DNA of 5,092 nucleotides. It comes from Candidatus Omnitrophota bacterium (GTDB taxonomy: Bacteria > Omnitrophota > Gorgyraeia > Gorgyraeales > Gorgyraeaceae). The position numbers and the translations under genes were made by a program. Under the pieces are notes generated by a model. It searched no databases, was not told where the DNA came from, and saw only the letters and a list, made by a program, of their open reading frames with translations. The DNA lies in the NCBI GenBank assembly GCA_020057645.1, contig JAGVFL010000080.1, forward strand, positions 1-5,092, read 5' to 3'. Below, piece after piece: positions 2,267-5,092 of the stretch. Within the stretch, counting starts at the first letter, position 1; each line of letters begins with the position of its first letter.

Positions 2267-5092
2267 AGGCTGGATCTTAAAGCCGCGGCTAATTATTTGG
2301 AATCCACGAGGGCGTCTTACCTTGGCCAGGCAGGCGTTACGCATGCCCAGCAGATTTTAAAAGAAGATAACAGAAATATAGATAGCTTTGAAGACAAATG
2401 GCATTCCATTTTTACAGGCAGCGATGTTGATAATGATGGGGACGGCCAGGCTGATTCAAAATGGATAAACGTGTACGACGAAGAAGACGAAGCCGTAGGA
2501 AGATACGCTGTTTTAGCGAGAGATGAAACCAACTTTCTTGATGTAAACTTGGCCTATAAACACAATCTCTCGCCTCTAAAGGTTACGGAAGGATGGATGC
2601 CGTACGAGCTAGACCTGAAAAAATTCCTGGCATCTTTAGAATTAAAAGATCCGGATAAGATTTATGAAGATATCCTTGGCTTCAGATATGGGTCTGACGG
2701 CCAGCCCGGCGAAATGGGCGTGGACGATAATCAAAATCAGAGAATCCTGGATTCTGACGGGATAGATAACAATGCAAACGGCATTATAGACGAAGCAGCC
2801 GAGGGCATAGACGAACCGATGGAATATGACCCGTTTAATCTTTACGGAGACGACAAGGCGTTTGAAACGCCTTTTGAGATAAGCAAGATTAGATCGGTCT
2901 CAAAACAAGGCCTACAGAAATTATACGCTTATATAACAACGTATTCGGTTGACAAGAATGTAGACGTGGAAGGGAGATTAAAAAATAATATGAATTCCAT
3001 GGATGCCCAGACTCTCGCGGTATTGCTTCAGGATGCGGGCGCGAGAGATCCTTTTCAAAAAGCGGTTAATATAATAGACGCATGCGATGATGATTTCAGC
3101 CAGAGCGTCATGCCAAAATTATACAACAGGCTGTCTGCTATAAATAGAGGGCCTGCGGGAGATTGGATATGGAAGGGAGGTTCTTATCAAAGTGATGTAA
3201 AAGACGGCCAGCCATATAGCATTACCTGGGTCAATCTGCCTGAAGGCGAGTATTATATAGGTGTATTCGGAATAAAGGATGAACCGATAGGCGATGTCAC
3301 TGTAAATAACATGACTCAAAACTCCGTAAAACACGGCGAGATATTAAGAATAGGAGCTGTCTCATTTGAGAATAAGATCCTGAATCTCACCATTGCGAAC
3401 AGCACAGGCGCGCCCTGTTACTTTTCCTACCTGGAATTATATCCCAGGCTTGGCCAGCAGAATTTCAGCGTAACAGAAATAAGAGGCGTAGAAGGCGTAA
3501 GGATAAACGAAATAATGGTAAGGCCTGTTGTTTCCAGAAGCGTTTTCAGCGGCCAGGCCCCGGGCGGAGACTGGATATGGCAAAACGGATTCTATCAGAA
3601 TAATGAGCCTAAGGGAGGCAAAACAGGAGAGGGCGAATGGACATGGAAGGATGTCCCTGACGGTAAATATTATATCAGGTTATTTGCAGGCGCAAGCGGT
3701 CAGGAGATAGGCGATGTAGAAATAGGGGGCGCTCATTCAAATAATATGATGGACGGCGATCTATTCGGAGACGAAAAAGTCGTTACTATTTCAGGCGGGA
3801 AAATTACCATAAGGATCCAGAATAACAGGGAAACAGGGCCTGCGTATTTTAAGTCAATAGAACTTAGCCAGGAGCCTGACGGGGAATACATAGAGCTGAT
3901 AAATCTTACGCCGAGAGAAGTGAATTTGAGCGGCTGGACCGTAGAAGGGCCCGGCAAGGAAGGGTGGCCTGCCACGATTCCTCTCGGAACTGCAATCGGC
4001 CCGCATGAACACCTTGCGCTTTGCGTTGATAAAGACGATGCGCAAGGCGGAATAAATAATAACGGCATATCATTTATTTCAATATGGGGCAAAGAAAGAT
4101 CAGCCGGCCTACATTTTCTAAGAACTATCTCTCCCAACTCTGATTTATTGAGCGACAGCCCTTTCATAGGCGGGAATTTTATAACGCTTAAAGACCCTAT
4201 GGGCCATATTGTGGATAAACAGGAATATTTCGCCGGCAATGTAGCTGATTACAGGACCTTGGAAAAATCAGACCCAAGCTATGTAATAGATTCAAATAAT
4301 AACGGCATGCCCGATAACTGGTATGCCTCTACCGCAAAAAAAGGAGGAACCCCGGGCCTGCCGAATAACAATGACGGCATGAGGGAAAAAATAGGGGAAG
4401 AGATTATAGAGCATTATGATACAGAGGTTAATATAAAAAATAAGAATTTTTCGTCAATCGGAGAAATCGCGTTTATTCCGCTTGGGACTGAACCATGGAA
4501 GACCATGCCTTTGGAGGACGTTGCTAAGATAGCTGACAGGCTTACGGTATTTGGAGTCAGGCTGGAAGCAGAAAATCATATTGTAAAAGATCTCGAAGGA
4601 GGATGGAAGGTTGTTCAGAGGGCAGCGCCTTTTACAGACTGGTGCGAGAGCGGAAAGAAAGACTCAATCGGAGCGTGGAAATGGGACGTAAAAGATAGGT
4701 TAAAAAACGGATATTATAAGTTAAAAATATTTGGGGAAGAAAGCGAGGCAATAGCCGTATCAATGCATCTCGCGAACGATACGTGGACGGCTTTTACTCC
4801 CGGCCTTACTCCCGGGCCTGACGGAGGAATAATATTCGGGAACGTAGAGATAGGAACCGGAAGCGCTATATCTGCGCCGAGTAATACTTTGGAAATAAAA
4901 GTAAAGAATGCCTCAGAGACAGACGCGGCGCATTTTGATTTTATAAGGCTGGACCCGGAGAATAATTTATACGGAAGGATAAATATAAATACGGCTTCCA
5001 AGAAAGTCCTCAGCGCTTTACCCGGCGTAGACGACGCCATAGCGGATAACATTATTAATAACAGGGTTTTTGGAAATAAAAACGGCCTTAAT
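2177..5092 (+). CDS. Giant GspK-like minor pseudopilin with lamin-tail-like domain and three beta repeats (3' end outside window)
   Basis: One unbroken frame of 972 codons with no stop before the window edge. Residues 1-6 (MREDKG) form a short basic prepilin leader, with likely peptidase cleavage after Gly6, and 7-30 are the pilin-type membrane helix. There is no Glu at mature position 5 (Leu11), as is usual for GspK, the pseudopilin at the tip of type II secretion pili. Residues 31-320 resemble the GspK body: YAVLARDETNFLDVN (110-124), FEISKI.SV..QGLQKLYAYIT (233-253) and an IIDACDDD segment. Beta repeats follow at about 329-423, 465-564 and 821-927, and a lamin-tail-like domain at 441-447 plus 569-730. 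GRININTASKKVLSALPG (933-950) then starts a GspK-type helix-hairpin-helix. Typical GspK proteins have about 300-350 residues, so roughly 600 are inserted. All 34 arginines use AGA/AGG. The family call is firm for the N-terminus; the secreted substrate and the role of the insert are unknown. A PilX-type type IV pilus protein is the alternative. Confidence 0.85.
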   Translation, partial: MREDKGIALVLVISVLAVTGIMALSFAFTMRLDLKAAANYLESTRASYLGQAGVTHAQQILKEDNRNIDSFEDKWHSIFTGSDVDNDGDGQADSKWINVYDEEDEAVGRYAVLARDETNFLDVNLAYKHNLSPLKVTEGWMPYELDLKKFLASLELKDPDKIYEDILGFRYGSDGQPGEMGVDDNQNQRILDSDGIDNNANGIIDEAAEGIDEPMEYDPFNLYGDDKAFETPFEISKIRSVSKQGLQKLYAYITTYSVDKNVDVEGRLKNNMNSMDAQTLAVLLQDAGARDPFQKAVNIIDACDDDFSQSVMPKLYNRLSAINRGPAGDWIWKGGSYQSDVKDGQPYSITWVNLPEGEYYIGVFGIKDEPIGDVTVNNMTQNSVKHGEILRIGAVSFENKILNLTIANSTGAPCYFSYLELYPRLGQQNFSVTEIRGVEGVRINEIMVRPVVSRSVFSGQAPGGDWIWQNGFYQNNEPKGGKTGEGEWTWKDVPDGKYYIRLFAGASGQEIGDVEIGGAHSNNMMDGDLFGDEKVVTISGGKITIRIQNNRETGPAYFKSIELSQEPDGEYIELINLTPREVNLSGWTVEGPGKEGWPATIPLGTAIGPHEHLALCVDKDDAQGGINNNGISFISIWGKERSAGLHFLRTISPNSDLLSDSPFIGGNFITLKDPMGHIVDKQEYFAGNVADYRTLEKSDPSYVIDSNNNGMPDNWYASTAKKGGTPGLPNNNDGMREKIGEEIIEHYDTEVNIKNKNFSSIGEIAFIPLGTEPWKTMPLEDVAKIADRLTVFGVRLEAENHIVKDLEGGWKVVQRAAPFTDWCESGKKDSIGAWKWDVKDRLKNGYYKLKIFGEESEAIAVSMHLANDTWTAFTPGLTPGPDGGIIFGNVEIGTGSAISAPSNTLEIKVKNASETDAAHFDFIRLDPENNLYGRININTASKKVLSALPGVDDAIADNIINNRVFGNKNGLN
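3161..3445 (+). other. Beta repeat 1 of the pseudopilin (residues 329-423)
   Basis: It opens with DWIWKGGSYQ, continues with a central LPEGEYYIGVFG and an IGDVTV strand, and closes with ILNLTIANS...CYFSYLEL. The last element (alternating hydrophobics, Asn, a short polar turn, [AC]-x-F-x-x-[IL]-x-L) is shared with repeats 2 and 3. It looks like a jelly-roll or carbohydrate-binding-type beta sandwich, but I cannot name a family. Confidence 0.6.
3569..3868 (+). other. Beta repeat 2 of the pseudopilin (residues 465-564)
   Basis: It opens with DWIWQNGFYQ, nearly identical to repeat 1, then WTWKDVPDGKYYIRLF, IGDVEIGG and KITIRIQNN...AYFKSIEL. It lies between the first strand of the lamin-tail-like domain and the rest of that domain. 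Confidence 0.6.
3881..4366 (+). other. Lamin-tail-like domain, main part (residues 569-730)
   Basis: Successive hallmarks of bacterial lamin-tail domains are visible: GEYIELINLTPREVNLSGW (569-587), IPLGTAIGPHEHLALCVDKD (601-620), FITLKDPMGHIVDKQEY (668-684), RTLEKSDP, NWYAST and GTPGLPN. The usual opening strand, (V)INE(I)M, is found far upstream at 442-447 (nucleotides 3500-3517), separated by repeat 2. These immunoglobulin-like domains in secreted bacterial proteins are often linked to surfaces or nucleases; its ligand here is unknown. Confidence 0.7.
4637..4957 (+). other. Beta repeat 3 of the pseudopilin (residues 821-927)
   Basis: More divergent than the others: DWCESGKK, WKWDVKDRLKNGYYKLKIFG, then a Pro/Gly-rich insertion (TPGLTPGPDGG), GNVEIGTG and LEIKVKNAS...AHFDFIRL. 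The W.WDV, G.YY and closing N...A.F..I.L elements align with repeat 2. Confidence 0.55.
4967..5092 (+). other. GspK-type helix-hairpin-helix segment (truncated by window)
   Basis: YGRININTASKKVLSALPG, followed by DDAIADNIINNR, matches the 'iNiNTAp.evL.aLpG....A..I...R' pattern of the C-terminal half of GspK proteins. It shows that the pseudopilin fold resumes after the large insert and should end within about 100-200 residues after the window. Confidence 0.75.

Noticed and set aside
3733..4239. 168-codon open frame on the minus strand
   Set aside because: It is antisense to the pseudopilin frame, whose domain motifs are clear throughout; the minus-strand translation is Ser/Pro-rich with no recognisable motif.
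4054..4308. 15-nt direct repeat AAATAATAACGGCAT at 4054-4068 and 4294-4308
   Set aside because: Both copies encode an Asn-Asn-Asn-Gly loop in the same frame; with strong codon bias this can arise without a duplication, and the flanks do not match.
1..5092. CRISPR array, tRNA, rRNA, transposase or phage genes
   Set aside because: No regularly spaced repeats, cloverleaf, ribosomal RNA sequence, or transposase or integrase motifs were seen on either strand.

Overview
The window reads as a piece of an uncultured bacterial genome of moderate base composition. Arginine is coded almost only by AGA/AGG and isoleucine often by ATA. A type II secretion/type IV pilus-like pseudopilin of unusual size is present. 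This mix would fit a candidate-phylum Gram-negative lineage such as Omnitrophota, but that placement is an inference from style and memory, not proven by any marker here.

Layout, all genes on the + strand. (1) Positions 1-1139 hold a tightly packed, overlapping three-gene unit: the 3' end of a nucleotidyltransferase-like gene, a 61-residue unknown protein, and a complete gpmA (2,3-bisphosphoglycerate-dependent phosphoglycerate mutase, glycolysis). (2) Positions 1140-1369 have no gene. They carry a good sigma70-type promoter (1158-1186) and then a leader of about 175 nt made of successive hairpins, the last of which can pair with the ribosome binding site of the next gene. (3) Positions 1370-2044 encode a 224-residue membrane protein of the small mechanosensitive-channel/conserved-TM-helix type. 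(4) Positions 2045-2176 contain a perfect 13-bp palindromic hairpin, a textbook intrinsic terminator (2098-2141), and a near-consensus promoter (2140-2168) that would start transcription at or 2 nt before the next ATG. (5) Positions 2177-5092 are one uninterrupted reading frame of 972 codons with no stop, running off the window.

The 2177-5092 protein is the main point of interest. Its N-terminus is a GspK/PilX-like prepilin leader and membrane helix, followed by a GspK-like body. The last visible residues are a GspK-like helix-hairpin-helix segment. Between these lie about 600 residues holding three copies of a beta-rich repeat and a lamin-tail-like domain. The lamin-tail domain appears to be interrupted by the second repeat. 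The layout suggests a tip pseudopilin that carries a large exposed module outside the pilus.

Three transcription units are implied: the NTase-small protein-gpmA operon, the channel gene under leader control, and the pseudopilin gene insulated by a terminator and driven by its own promoter. Nothing in the window links the three functionally.
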